Program-made: the position numbers and the translations under genes
Shown here: piece by piece, positions 35,530-45,278 of the stretch
Position numbering within the stretch: position 1 is the first letter of the stretch
How the letters are laid out: each line of letters opens with the position of its first letter
The notes under the pieces: model-generated
Database searches by the model: none
What the model was told of the DNA's origin: nothing
Seen by the model: the letters and a program-made list of their open reading frames with translations, nothing else
DNA from: DRPN01 sp964599235
GTDB lineage: Bacteria; Bacteroidota; Bacteroidia; Bacteroidales; VadinHA17
NCBI GenBank assembly: GCA_964599235.1
Contig: CAZRDX010000018.1
Location: 62,001 to 126,000, forward strand
DNA: 64,000 nt
Direction of reading: 5' to 3'

Positions 35530-37449
35530 TCATTTTGAAGATGAGATCTTGTCGGGTACGATCCGCAGGGCCAGTCCCCTGTTGGGTGGCAAGGTGAAGG
35601 TAAGAACGCTGTCGGCTCCCGTCACTTTCTCCGTCACATGCACATGGGTAAGTGTCTTCACCGCAGGATCGTCGGTATAGATGAAGGCCCGGTAACGGCG
35701 ATCCCGGTCCAGCATGTCGAGTCTCAGGGTCAGACGGTGTGCCTCTTCACCGGTGAGCGAGCCTATGTACCATTCATCTCCTCTGCGACGGGCGAAGGTG
35801 GCATATTCCCCTATGCGTCCATCCAGCACCCGCGTTTCATCCCAGACGGTGGGTAGATGACGGAAGAGCTCCAACTCCGGCACCTCGGCGATGACCCCGT
35901 TGAGTGTCGCGGGAGCATCGTCCCCGCGGGAGGCGGCAGGACGGTCGTACCAGTAAAGGAACTGCCAGGGACTGTAAAAACAGATGGCTTTGGCCAGCTG
36001 CGAGGCATGGGAGGAACGCATCCTGCCGGTGACCCGCTCGTTGAAATAACAGATGGTATGGTCTGTCGGGCCGGCGATGCTGCGGGTGAAGAGGGTGATG
36101 AGCGTCTGGGTGTTGTCGGGAGATGCCTCGTCGCCCCGCACCCCCTCGCAGGTCATCAGGTTGGGATAGGTACGCCGGTAGCCGGTGGGACGGTACTCAT
36201 CGTGTATGTCGACCATCAGGCGGTAGTGGGCTGCTTTGCGCACCGCCTCATGCAGCCAGGCGGTCCACCGCTGTGACCCCACCCGCACAAAACCGTACTT
36301 CACCCCGCTCACCCCCCACGAAGCATAGAGGGGCAGCAAGGTGTCGAGCTGACGCTCCAGCGCCCTGCGGTTGACGTAGAGGATCACGCCCACCCCCTGG
36401 CCCCGGGCATAGCGTATCACCTCCTTCAGGTCGAGCGGCCCCGGCGACCGGCGCGGGTCGACAGTCACCGTCGTGGCATCGGAAGTGTCGCTGTACTCAT
36501 ACCCATACCATCCTGCGTCGAATTCCACGAACTGCAGGCCATGACTTACCGCAAAGTCGACGCATGCCTTGCCGCCGCGGGTGGTGAGGGTGATCTCGCG
36601 GAGCACCTTGCCCGGCCGTATCCAGGATGTGTCGTCGAGGGCACAGGGAGCATTGAGGTTGAGGAGGAGATAGTTGTTCTCCACCAGCTGTCCCGGCGTA
36701 GCGGCCGGCATGAGGTAACGCCAGGCGGTGGCGGCCGGCAGGGCGAACACCTCCCCGCCGTCGAGGGAGGCCCGGACACCGCGGCCGCTCTCTTCGCCCG
36801 TGAGGCGCATGCGCGCCTGGTCGACGAGAGCAGCCTCCCCCACCGCCATGAAAAGGGTGTCGCCGGGCAGATCCACCACCAGCGGCCGCTCGGTGGGATG
36901 CCTCAGCAACGCCACGGGAAGATGGCGGTAGAGACCCTGCGCCGAAGAGGTCACCCACGCCTGTGCCCCCGCCGGGAAAAGACAGGTGGTCAGCTCCTCC
37001 GTGATGTGCAGCGTATCGTACCCCCTCTGCCGGGGCAGCAGGTAACGGAAAGCCACTCCCTCGTCGTAGGCACGCACCTCCAGACGCCAGCGCAGGCCTC
37101 CCCGTTCCGTCAGATCCACCGTGATGCCGCGGTAATGGTCGCGGTAGCGGGAGCGTTCGCCGCCTGCCGGCCGCCACCAGCCGTCGTGGACCCTCACCGG
37201 CGTGCTCCCGACGAGACGACTGTGACGACCCAACGTGTCGCCGTCAGCGGTGACCAGCCCCAGCGGCGAAGGAGACACCACCACCCCGCCCCGCCAGCGC
37301 ACACCATGAACCACCACACCACCAGGAGTGACCCTCAGCACCCACTGCAGACGGCCGTCGGGACTCGCCAGATGCACCTCCCGCTCAGGCTTACAGGCAG
37401 TGAGACACGAGAACCATAACAATGCTATGAGAACGAACAAATGTTTCAT
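35530..37449 (-). CDS. GH97-family glycoside hydrolase, lipoprotein
   Basis: Envelope lipoprotein (lipobox SCLTAC) of 639 residues with the GH97 layout: N-terminal beta-sandwich (ASPDGRLQWVL, then LRWRLEVRAYDEGVAFRYLL), central TIM barrel and C-terminal beta domain. The barrel shows FVEFDAGWYG, WGVSGVKYGFV, VDIHDEYRPTG, and RTYPNLMTCEGVRGDE, all GH97 landmarks. Retaining GH97 members carry an Asp nucleophile in a GIKxDF motif at the place where this protein has GVKYGF, so the Asp is Gly. GH97 includes inverting alpha-glucosidases and retaining alpha-galactosidases; the mechanism and sugar here are unclear. It lies between GH29 and PhoD genes in the same direction, 58 bases from GH29. Confidence 0.88.
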   Translation of the reverse strand: MKHLFVLIALLWFSCLTACKPEREVHLASPDGRLQWVLRVTPGGVVVHGVRWRGGVVVSPSPLGLVTADGDTLGRHSRLVGSTPVRVHDGWWRPAGGERSRYRDHYRGITVDLTERGGLRWRLEVRAYDEGVAFRYLLPRQRGYDTLHITEELTTCLFPAGAQAWVTSSAQGLYRHLPVALLRHPTERPLVVDLPGDTLFMAVGEAALVDQARMRLTGEESGRGVRASLDGGEVFALPAATAWRYLMPAATPGQLVENNYLLLNLNAPCALDDTSWIRPGKVLREITLTTRGGKACVDFAVSHGLQFVEFDAGWYGYEYSDTSDATTVTVDPRRSPGPLDLKEVIRYARGQGVGVILYVNRRALERQLDTLLPLYASWGVSGVKYGFVRVGSQRWTAWLHEAVRKAAHYRLMVDIHDEYRPTGYRRTYPNLMTCEGVRGDEASPDNTQTLITLFTRSIAGPTDHTICYFNERVTGRMRSSHASQLAKAICFYSPWQFLYWYDRPAASRGDDAPATLNGVIAEVPELELFRHLPTVWDETRVLDGRIGEYATFARRRGDEWYIGSLTGEEAHRLTLRLDMLDRDRRYRAFIYTDDPAVKTLTHVHVTEKVTGADSVLTFTLPPNRGLALRIVPDKISSSK

Positions 37450-37507
37450 GATCCTTACTCCATTCGGGGAAAAGGCATTTATTTACCAAAGCCGCCCGCG
37501 GCGGGAC

Positions 37508-39286
37508 TCACAGGGCTCTGTGGAGCACCCACTCGTTGAGGACGGGACGCCGGTCGCCAGGGCCGCGCACCACCAGACGGAACACCCTCGCCGTCACCGG
37601 CGGGAAGGCGGTCTCATAACCCGTCCCGGGGGTATCCCCCTCCGCGACGGTCTTCCAGCCATCCCCCTCCTTCACCTGTAGGATGAAATGCTGGGACATG
37701 TGGTGCCAGGGATGCCACGGTTCCACGAGGGCCATATGACCGATCTTCACCGGTTCGCCCAGGTCGACCTCCACCCATGCCTCGTGGACCCCTTGTTCCG
37801 GCATCCACCGGTCTTTCGGGTCACCGTCGAAAAGGTGGGCGGCGGGGGCGGCCGTATCCGCCGAGGAGGCATGAGCCTCCCTGCCGGCCGCAGGCAGAGG
37901 CAGCACATGCGGCTCACCCTCTATCTCCAGCACCACCACCGAGATGACACTGTCGGGGGCGGCAGCCGGCACCTGCACCTCCACATGACCGTCGCGTGTC
38001 ACAGCCGTCACCTGCGCCCCGGGATCGGCCAGCAACCATGCCCTTCTCACCTGGTTGTCCATCGGTACTTTCAGCAGACCATCCTCCGGCCACCGATACA
38101 CATGAAGGTACACGCGGCCGGGTTTAAGCGTGGCACGACCCCATGGCAGCCAGTGGAAAGGACTGGCACGGGTGCCGTAGATGGCCTCGCCGTTCTTCGC
38201 CATCCACCGGCCGATATACTTCAGCCGCTCCACACTGGGCCCGGGAATGAGCCCCTCGGATGTGGGACCTACGTTGAGAAGGAAATTGCCCCCCTTTGAG
38301 ACGATCTCTGAAAGCTTAAGCAGAAGGTCCTTCGCCGATTTCCAGTTGTGGTCCCAGGACTTATAACCCCAGGTATCGTTCATGGTCATGCACACCTCCC
38401 AGTTGCGGCCGGGGTATCCGGTGGCAGGGATGTACTGTTCGGGGGTCTCCAGATCGCCCGGGACCCCACCGCCCAGACGGTTGTTGGTGATCAGTCCGGG
38501 ATAAGGTTCCAGCAGGGGGAGGAATTTTTTTGCGCGCTCGGGAGTCATGTCCTTGGGTGTATCCCACCAGAGGATGTCAGGATGGTATTGCGAAAGGATC
38601 TCACGCACCTGAGGCACGGCAATGCTGTCAAGATAGCGGTCGAAATCGCCCAGCTGGGCCGGATCCCAGTGACCGTCGTGTTCGGCGGTGTAACGATCGA
38701 TGCGTGCCGAGTCGGGGTTGGGCCAGCCGCGGGCCGCTGGCACACGGTAGGCCGCCCCGCCGGGATGGTTCCAGTCCTGTGCCTGGGAATAGTACAGGCC
38801 GATACGGATCCCCTGACGTCGCGCCGCCTGCACCAGGGCACCGATCACATCCTGCCCGTATGGGGTGGCATCCACTATGTCCCAGCCGGTCACCTTCGAG
38901 TCGAACATCCCGAAACCGTCGTGATGCTTGGAGGTGATCACAATGTACTTCATCCCCGCCTCCCTGGCCAGGGCCACCCATGCGTCAGGATCGTACTTCA
39001 CCGGATCGAACGTCCTGGCATACGCCCGGTACTCAACCACAGGGATCTTGGCATAGTTCATGATCCATTCGCCGATGCCGTTGACCTTGTGTCCTTTGTA
39101 AACCCCGGCAGGCACCGAATAAACTCCCCAATGGATGAACATGCCGAACTTGGCATCCCGCCACCATTGCATCTTGTCGGCCGGCTGCCCGGAGTGCTGC
39201 GTGGCAGCCTCCCCGCTCTTCCTCTCTTTGCACGCCGGTATCACCATCAGCAAGAGCGCAAGCGGCAGCATGATACGTTTCTTCAT
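37508..39286 (-). CDS. Alpha-L-fucosidase GH29 with C-terminal F5/8-type domain, lipoprotein
   Basis: Retaining alpha-L-fucosidase. Lipobox VIPAC predicts membrane anchoring. GH29 marks: WWRDAKFGMFIHWGVYSVP, KYIVITSKHHDGFGMFDS, the nucleophile region DILWWDTP (Asp) and KGGNFLLNVGPTSEGLIP. After about residue 460 a discoidin-like module follows (HLFDGDPKDRWMP, WVEVDLGEPVKIGHM, and FRLVVRG), likely sugar-binding. It differs from the 11.5-kb fucosidase (PA14) and the 45.3-kb one (no extra domain), so the three GH29 enzymes are unlikely to be redundant copies. Next in the transcript is GH97, 58 bases away; 79 bases precede it after the sulfatase gene. Confidence 0.93.
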   Translation of the reverse strand: MKKRIMLPLALLLMVIPACKERKSGEAATQHSGQPADKMQWWRDAKFGMFIHWGVYSVPAGVYKGHKVNGIGEWIMNYAKIPVVEYRAYARTFDPVKYDPDAWVALAREAGMKYIVITSKHHDGFGMFDSKVTGWDIVDATPYGQDVIGALVQAARRQGIRIGLYYSQAQDWNHPGGAAYRVPAARGWPNPDSARIDRYTAEHDGHWDPAQLGDFDRYLDSIAVPQVREILSQYHPDILWWDTPKDMTPERAKKFLPLLEPYPGLITNNRLGGGVPGDLETPEQYIPATGYPGRNWEVCMTMNDTWGYKSWDHNWKSAKDLLLKLSEIVSKGGNFLLNVGPTSEGLIPGPSVERLKYIGRWMAKNGEAIYGTRASPFHWLPWGRATLKPGRVYLHVYRWPEDGLLKVPMDNQVRRAWLLADPGAQVTAVTRDGHVEVQVPAAAPDSVISVVVLEIEGEPHVLPLPAAGREAHASSADTAAPAAHLFDGDPKDRWMPEQGVHEAWVEVDLGEPVKIGHMALVEPWHPWHHMSQHFILQVKEGDGWKTVAEGDTPGTGYETAFPPVTARVFRLVVRGPGDRRPVLNEWVLHRAL

Positions 39287-39365
39287 GTCTTTCAGTTTTT
39301 ACGGTTACATGTTTTCTTCTTTGGTGCTCTCTGGACCATCCGGCCCACTCATTCTCTTCTGCTCC

Positions 39366-40925
39366 TCAGCGGGTGGACAGGTCGGGGAAAGAAGATTTCA
39401 GGTTGAGGGTATCATGCAGTTCGTCCTGCAATCGTTCCAATGCGGCAAAGAGCGCTTTCACCCTGGGTCTCCAGACAGGATCGGAAGCCAGGTCATGCAT
39501 CTCCCGGGGGTCATGCTCCAGGTCGTAAAGGAGCACCACAGGCACCCGGGGATAGACGATCAGCTTGAAGCCATCCCGTCGGATCATTCGCTGGTACTGC
39601 AGGTAAGCCCCATAGACGGCAGGATAGAAACTCTTTTTCCGCTCCCCGCGGATGAAAGGCATCACACTGTGGAAATAGAGATCGTCCGGCCGTTCCACGC
39701 CTGCCAGATCCAGAGTGGTGGCCATCACATCCTGGAGATAGATATCGGCCTCGATCCTTTTTCCCCGCGGGATGCCGGGTCCTGCAACAATGAACGGCAC
39801 GCGGATGCTGATGTCGAACATGTTCTGCTTTCCTGCCAGTCCGTGAGCCCCTACCGACAGACCATGGTCGGCGGTGAAAAAGATACAGGTGTTCTCCCAC
39901 TGGCCTGTTTCCCTGAGCGCGCGGAGGATACGTCCGATCTGCTCGTCCATGTGTGTGGTGATGGCATAGTACTCCTGTCTGTTGACCCGCACGGCATAGG
40001 GGGTACGAGGGAAAGGCATCAGACGTTCGTCACGCAGGGTACGTCCGCTGCCGATCTGTTCGCCGTAAGGATATTCCGGCAGGAAGCTGGGCGGCAGAGT
40101 GAGGCTGTCGGGATCATACATCTCCACATAACGGCGGGGTGACTGACGCGGGTCGTGTGAAGCGTTGAAGGCAAGGTACATGAAGAAAGGCTTGTCCCGA
40201 CGGGCCGCTTTCTGCAGGAAGGCGACGGCGTCGTCGGCGAGCACCTCGCTCCAGTGGCGTCCTCCTTTCCAGTATCCTCCGAAGGTGGTATCCCACGGGC
40301 GCCAGAGGGTGTCATCACGCCCTTTGGGGCGGTCGTACCCCTGCGGTGTCTGGTTGGGCATGCCGGGCCGCTCATGCACCACGTGGGCGAACACCTGCTT
40401 CGGGTCGATGCGCACATGCCACTTGCCCGTCATGTAGGTCTCATAACCTGCCCTCTCCAGCATCTTCGCCCAGAGCCTGCCCTGCCGGGCCAGCTCCTGC
40501 AGATGCGGCACCTGACGATGCGCCTCCCACAACGACCTGCCGGTGTTGAGCATCCCCCGGCTAGAAACACATACCGCCGGCGTCCAGGCACCCATGTTGT
40601 ACGCATGGGTGAACACCACTCCCTCCTCCACCAGACGATCCAAATGAGGGGTAATGATCTCCCGGTTGCCCAAAGCATGGATCATATCGTAGTTGAGATC
40701 ATCGGCAAAAATGAACACGATGTTGGGCCGTGAACGCTCCTTCCCCGTCCCCTCCTTCCCCGAAACGGGACCGCCGCAACCCTGGTAAACGAAAAAAAAG
40801 CTTATCAGCCCTACGGCCATACGAACAGCCGCCCTCCTGGTCTTTCCGGAAAAAAGATCGGTCATTCCCTTCGCCTTTTGATATAATACGAAAAAAAGTG
40901 GTCTTCCCTTGTTGTTTTCTTTCAT
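39366..40925 (-). CDS. Sulfatase with CVSSR-type signature, likely lipoprotein
   Basis: Type I sulfatase (alkaline phosphatase fold). Metal site FIFADDLNYD, then AWTPAVCVSSRGMLNTGRS: the formylglycine cysteine (residue 119 from this start) lies in CVSSR, with Ser replacing the Pro/Ala of the classic CxPxR motif. Later blocks are MTGKWHVR and TADHGLSVGAHG (second metal site). A hydrophobic segment near residues 37-50 ends in VYQGC, probably a lipobox. Two starts are credible: the ATG at 40925 overlaps the stop of the upstream beta-helix gene (ATGA), while 40865 (MTDLF) follows AAGGGA and gives a shorter N-region. The target sulfate ester is unknown. Confidence 0.88.
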   Translation of the reverse strand: MKENNKGRPLFFVLYQKAKGMTDLFSGKTRRAAVRMAVGLISFFFVYQGCGGPVSGKEGTGKERSRPNIVFIFADDLNYDMIHALGNREIITPHLDRLVEEGVVFTHAYNMGAWTPAVCVSSRGMLNTGRSLWEAHRQVPHLQELARQGRLWAKMLERAGYETYMTGKWHVRIDPKQVFAHVVHERPGMPNQTPQGYDRPKGRDDTLWRPWDTTFGGYWKGGRHWSEVLADDAVAFLQKAARRDKPFFMYLAFNASHDPRQSPRRYVEMYDPDSLTLPPSFLPEYPYGEQIGSGRTLRDERLMPFPRTPYAVRVNRQEYYAITTHMDEQIGRILRALRETGQWENTCIFFTADHGLSVGAHGLAGKQNMFDISIRVPFIVAGPGIPRGKRIEADIYLQDVMATTLDLAGVERPDDLYFHSVMPFIRGERKKSFYPAVYGAYLQYQRMIRRDGFKLIVYPRVPVVLLYDLEHDPREMHDLASDPVWRPRVKALFAALERLQDELHDTLNLKSSFPDLSTR

Positions 40926-42886
40926 TTTTCAATCCCTTCCCACACTTTCCATCTGTTCGTTCCCGCCTTCACACCGGCAAAGGGACCCGGCGCCGGGTTA
41001 CGGATGTCCCTCGGAACTCCGAGATAGTCTCTGTCGATGCTCAGCGGCTTCCCCTCGGGATCTTCAAAACGCTGTCTGGAGATACGGGTTCTCCCGAGGT
41101 AGGCTGTGGTTACCACGGGGCGGACCACCGTCTCTGTTCCTTCCGGCAGTGAAAAGGTCAGAATGAGGTTCCCCCTCCCTTCGGACAGTTTCACCCCGGC
41201 ATCGAAGTCCCGTACCTGGAGCAGATTGGCCTCCAGATGATAGGGACGCGCCCTGCCGGTGTAGACGTTCCCCTCGGCACGCACCGTAAAAGGAAGTGCA
41301 TCGAACACCCACAGACCTTCCGGGGGGGAAGGCTGTGCCCGGGGTCGATCGCCTTTCTTTCCGGCCGGAGCCAGAAAAAGATTGTTCACGAAGATCTGAA
41401 GACCGCTGATGACGTTGCGCAACCCCGCCACCCCGGTGGAGTGAGGGAAAAGGTAAGGCGTAAAACGTCCTTCCACTTTTCCCGCTGCGATCTTTCCCGC
41501 TATAAGATTATGGACGAAAGCTCCCCCCTCGCTCCAGTCGCGTATCGCAACCGGTGAAAGGAAGATGTTGTTGTCTACCAGAAAAGGGCCGTGGCTCACC
41601 TCCACGAAGAGGTCGTCGTGCACATTGTCGTACAGCAGGTTACCGCTCACGCGGGTACCCTGTGCCATCCAGTCGAGCCAGATACCCCGGCCGGAATGAT
41701 GGATGCGGTTGCGACAGATACGACCGTCAACGGCACCATGGATCTTGATGCCGGCGATCTCGGCCCCATCGAAGAGCCTTTTCACCCAGATATCGTAGAT
41801 ATGGTTGTCGCTGATCTCGCTGAAGACCGCCCCCAGGCTGCCTGCGATACCCGCCTGCTCACAACGGCAGACCGTATTGTTCCGCACGATGTGCGAACCG
41901 ATGGTCTCTTTCGACCACCCTTCCCTGAGGGCACGGAAGATCACCTCGTTGTAATGGGTTGCACCATCCTTGCACGGATCTTTCGACCAGACGTTCTGGC
42001 CGCTCCCGCGGTCTTTGCCGAGGGTGATGCCCACACATTTCGAGTCGCTGATCACATTGTCCTCGATGATCCAGCCTTTGCTCCAGTGGGTTCCCAGGAG
42101 ACCGGGCTGTTCGGCCGTCGGCGGAGCCCAGGGGGTGGCTGCCTGCCTCATGACGAACCCCCGGACGGTGATGTAGTTGACCCCCGGCCGTGCGGGATAG
42201 AAACAGGACTGCCGCACCAGGATCTCCACCTCCTCACGGTTGGGGTCGGCATCGCCGAAATATGCATACAGGTATGTGTTCTCATCGTCGGTCTCTACAT
42301 ACCACGGCATCAGGCTGTCCTCTCCCGCTTTCCACCACACGGGCCGCAACAGATCCTCCAGGAGCGGTGCCTCGTAAAGCGACTTGCCGTTGAGGTACAC
42401 CTCGCCACGGTGATGGACTCTGCCTTTGTCCCGGAACCAGTCGCCATGCAGCACCTCTCGGTACGGATTGAAATCGCCGAAGAAAGTGTTGGGGAGGGTC
42501 ACCTTCCACACCTTGCCGGAGAAAGGTTTCCATCCTTTGATCACTTCCGAGCCTTTAATGATGACCTCTTCTCCGTCGGCCGCACGGTAGATGATCCGTT
42601 TCTTATCCGACGTACCTCCCCGTGGTGGGTTGACCCACTCGCGGTAGACGCCGGCATGGACGACGATCTCGTCACCGGGCCGGGCGGCCCGGGCCGCCCG
42701 GCCTATGCTGCGAAAAGGATGCCGCTGCGTGCCGTTGCCGCCGTCATCCCCGTGCACCGACACGTGATACTCCCTCGCATAGAGCAACAGTCCCGGAAAA
42801 ATCAGGCCCGCCACGAACAGAACAAACACCCTGCTCACCCGCCTCAGCGCTTCCGTACCTCTACATGATATGCCGGTAAGTATCAT
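40922..42886 (-). CDS. Right-handed parallel beta-helix protein, secreted
   Basis: Secreted protein of 654 residues (signal VFVLFVAGLIFPGLLLYA). The entry YHVSVHGDDGGNGTQRHPF and the GDEIVVHAGVYREWV block are typical of extracellular beta-helix glycan enzymes, and the coils continue with SHIVRNNTVCRCEQAGIAG, ISDNHIYDIW and GRICRNRIHHSGRGIW. It includes a long insertion after residue 110 with several Trp and Tyr. It is not closely similar to the other two beta-helix proteins in this window beyond this entry. Catalytic residues and family (GH or PL) cannot be assigned from sequence alone. It overlaps the sulfatase gene by four bases and follows an uncharacterised lipoprotein gene after 25 bases. 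Confidence 0.75.
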   Translation of the reverse strand: MILTGISCRGTEALRRVSRVFVLFVAGLIFPGLLLYAREYHVSVHGDDGGNGTQRHPFRSIGRAARAARPGDEIVVHAGVYREWVNPPRGGTSDKKRIIYRAADGEEVIIKGSEVIKGWKPFSGKVWKVTLPNTFFGDFNPYREVLHGDWFRDKGRVHHRGEVYLNGKSLYEAPLLEDLLRPVWWKAGEDSLMPWYVETDDENTYLYAYFGDADPNREEVEILVRQSCFYPARPGVNYITVRGFVMRQAATPWAPPTAEQPGLLGTHWSKGWIIEDNVISDSKCVGITLGKDRGSGQNVWSKDPCKDGATHYNEVIFRALREGWSKETIGSHIVRNNTVCRCEQAGIAGSLGAVFSEISDNHIYDIWVKRLFDGAEIAGIKIHGAVDGRICRNRIHHSGRGIWLDWMAQGTRVSGNLLYDNVHDDLFVEVSHGPFLVDNNIFLSPVAIRDWSEGGAFVHNLIAGKIAAGKVEGRFTPYLFPHSTGVAGLRNVISGLQIFVNNLFLAPAGKKGDRPRAQPSPPEGLWVFDALPFTVRAEGNVYTGRARPYHLEANLLQVRDFDAGVKLSEGRGNLILTFSLPEGTETVVRPVVTTAYLGRTRISRQRFEDPEGKPLSIDRDYLGVPRDIRNPAPGPFAGVKAGTNRWKVWEGIEK

Positions 42887-42911
42887 AACGTTCTTCTGTC
42901 AGGGTTACAGA

Positions 42912-44711
42912 TCATCTCGTTCTCCGGCAGATCTTTCTGTACCGTTCAATGCGTTGCTGCAGGCCGTGCCGCTTGTCTCCGAAGACCCCTTCTTCGTTCA
43001 TGCCGAAGGCGTTCGGTTCATACAGCGTGGCACAGGAAGGATTCTCTGCCTTGAGACGGCGCCAGGCCTTCCACAGTTCATCATAACGGGCAAGGGCCTC
43101 GCGCATGCGTTTTTTCTCGTAATGGCCGGTTTTGTCACCCTTGTAGCCCAGCAACACGACGGTGAAGGCGTTGGCGATGATCTCATACTTGATACGGCCG
43201 TAGGTGACCGACACCCGGAGATATTCCTCGTCGCGTGGGTCTTTCATGCGGACCTCGCCGGCGAGACGTTCCATGCGCCGCCAGATCTCCACTGACTCCT
43301 GTTTCTCGCGGAGGGCTTTTTCCACCTTGTTCTCCCGGATGAGGTAGTCGAAAAAGGTATTGAGCATGTGCATGTCGGACATGTACTGGTCGCGTATCCA
43401 CCAGACGTTGAAGCGGGCTTGGGGGATGTCGATGAGGCTGGCATGGCCGCGTACCACACCACGTGTGGAGAGACGTACCAGGTCGCGGAACACGTCACGG
43501 CTCTTCTCCGCCACACCGAGGCTGCGTGCCACGGTGTCGAGCACCTGGTCGGCAGTGAGGGTGGTATCGTGCGCCCAGGTGACCGCCGCCCGGGCGTTGA
43601 GATCGCACCACAGCTCGTTGGTGATGTACGGCCCGCGCCAGCCGCCGCCACGCGACCAGGTCCACAACCCCGCAAAACGGGGATCACCCGTAAGATCACA
43701 TAAACCCCTCTTCCAGCCCCTGGGGAGGATCTGATCGTATTCCTCGAAACCGTTCAGCACCCCGTCAAACAGATAGTAAGGATGGGCACCCTTGCCATAG
43801 TACTCAGGCTGACACTGATACTCCACCACATAACGGTGCTTCCCGATGCCCAGCGTGGGATTGAAGGGCAACAACCGCTGAAAGTCCCCCCGGGGATACT
43901 TGATCGAAAAAAAGAGATTGGGATGAGGCTCCACCTGGTCGGTGATGCGCCGGTAGACATCCGGACGGGTATGGAAAAAACCAAAATCCCAGGTGCGGTA
44001 GAACAGTTTTTTGTTCCTTTTCACACACACCTCTTCCCGCAGGATGCTGATGAGCTGTACATGCCCGGCGATGCGTGCTTCCTCGTCCCCCCCAACGGGG
44101 TTGCCGCCGGCATGGTAAGGCGTATCGAAAAGATAGGTCTCCCCGAAACGGATCACCAGGCCGTCCAGTTCAGGAAAGGTGGAAAAGATCTCGTCCACCT
44201 GGACCCGCAACAAACGTCGCGTAAGAGGCTTGCGGATATCGGGACGAAGCCGTCCGCCGATAATATGATTGGCGGCATCCTCATCCCTGACGATCCGATC
44301 CTTGTACCGGGTAAGAATGATCTCGGGCAACACCAGCACATCCATGAAAGCATACACCGGCATGCCGGCGTCTACGGCACGGTGAAGATGTTGGCGGATG
44401 GTACGTTGTTTCTCCAGGATCCATCGACGCTCGACCGAACTGTCGGGAATGATCCCTTTCTCGAACGAATCGTAGGTGATGGCACACTGGATGTGCCAGG
44501 CCGGAACCATACCGTTGTAGCCCGCCTTTTTGAGATAATAAGGATCCGTGTACTTGGTCACGGGAGGCGACTCACCAGGGTTGGGGAAGACCATGTCCAT
44601 CACCAGCGGCAGGGAACGGACAGCATCACCGGCAGGCTCCTGACGGCAGGAAGAAAGAAGCGGGAAAATAAGAATCCCCACAAGTAAAAAAACAGAAAGA
44701 TAAGATCTCAT
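42912..44711 (-). CDS. Uncharacterised lipoprotein with TIM-barrel-like features
   Basis: Not recognised as a named family. About 600 residues, with the lipobox LLSSC. The central part has a regular beta-alpha pattern with conserved-looking blocks: ELDGLVIRFGETYLFD (a Glu after a strand), KKLFYRTWDFGFFH, HPNLFFSIKYPRGDFQ, VVEYQCQPEYYGKG, FAGLWTWSRGGGW and LWCDLNARAAVTWA. The strand-end acids and tryptophans resemble active sites of TIM-barrel hydrolases such as GH67/GH115-like alpha-glucuronidases, but I cannot claim membership. The C-terminal 150 residues are helical. It lies in the fucosidase/sulfatase cluster, so a glycosidase role is likely. The start is at the ATG (MRSYLSVF) that gives a normal signal peptide. 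Confidence 0.75.
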   Translation of the reverse strand: MRSYLSVFLLVGILIFPLLSSCRQEPAGDAVRSLPLVMDMVFPNPGESPPVTKYTDPYYLKKAGYNGMVPAWHIQCAITYDSFEKGIIPDSSVERRWILEKQRTIRQHLHRAVDAGMPVYAFMDVLVLPEIILTRYKDRIVRDEDAANHIIGGRLRPDIRKPLTRRLLRVQVDEIFSTFPELDGLVIRFGETYLFDTPYHAGGNPVGGDEEARIAGHVQLISILREEVCVKRNKKLFYRTWDFGFFHTRPDVYRRITDQVEPHPNLFFSIKYPRGDFQRLLPFNPTLGIGKHRYVVEYQCQPEYYGKGAHPYYLFDGVLNGFEEYDQILPRGWKRGLCDLTGDPRFAGLWTWSRGGGWRGPYITNELWCDLNARAAVTWAHDTTLTADQVLDTVARSLGVAEKSRDVFRDLVRLSTRGVVRGHASLIDIPQARFNVWWIRDQYMSDMHMLNTFFDYLIRENKVEKALREKQESVEIWRRMERLAGEVRMKDPRDEEYLRVSVTYGRIKYEIIANAFTVVLLGYKGDKTGHYEKKRMREALARYDELWKAWRRLKAENPSCATLYEPNAFGMNEEGVFGDKRHGLQQRIERYRKICRRTR

Positions 44712-45278
44712 ATTGTCGGTTTGAAAGATCATGCCGGTCCGCTGGAGAACATCCTGACGTATCCCGTCGTCCCCTCTGTCCCTGAGGAAAGAAGCGAGAT
44801 CCCCTTTCTTTTCCGGTTTTTCTCTTCCACGTCCCAGCCCACAGGATTCCCCTTCTCAATATCCTGAATATACCACCGAGCCCCTTCCTCTTCCTTCTCT
44901 TTTCAGAACATGAAAATAATGGGAAAAATCGGAAAAATGAAATCTTCTCCTTACGAAAAAGGAGCTCCGAAGAAGAGGACGGGACCTTAGCACTTCCTTC
45001 TTCAGGGACCCCTATGCCCAACCTCCCTTTCAACTCCGTTCGGGCAGAGACACATAGGGAACAAATGATATAATGCAACTGATCCCATCATCCCGGCCGT
45101 CGGTCAGGAACCGTCCCCTGACGACCTTGCCGGGCATCCTTGGATCCCGCCAAGAAGGTTCACAGGATCCCAGAAGAGCTCTCCTGCAACGGGAGCACCT
45201 GATCCGTTCATCACTGAACCCACAGGAAGTGCAAGGACAACTTTCCCTCCGTTACGGCAAGAGAAGAGAGGATCTTCG
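44712..45278. other. 567-base gap inside the catabolic cluster
   Basis: No credible gene: the open frames in it lack codon bias and have shadow-like composition. It separates the GH29 gene from the uncharacterised lipoprotein gene and may hold an internal promoter, since the spacing inside the rest of the cluster is usually below 130 bases. A small inverted repeat (CTCCTT / AAGGAG) near 44950 is the only structure I see. Confidence 0.55.

Noticed and set aside
44626..45078. Open frame of 150 codons on the minus strand in the 567-base gap
   Set aside because: Overlaps the start of the lipoprotein gene out of frame and has low-complexity Arg/Lys/Ser composition; no homologous motif.
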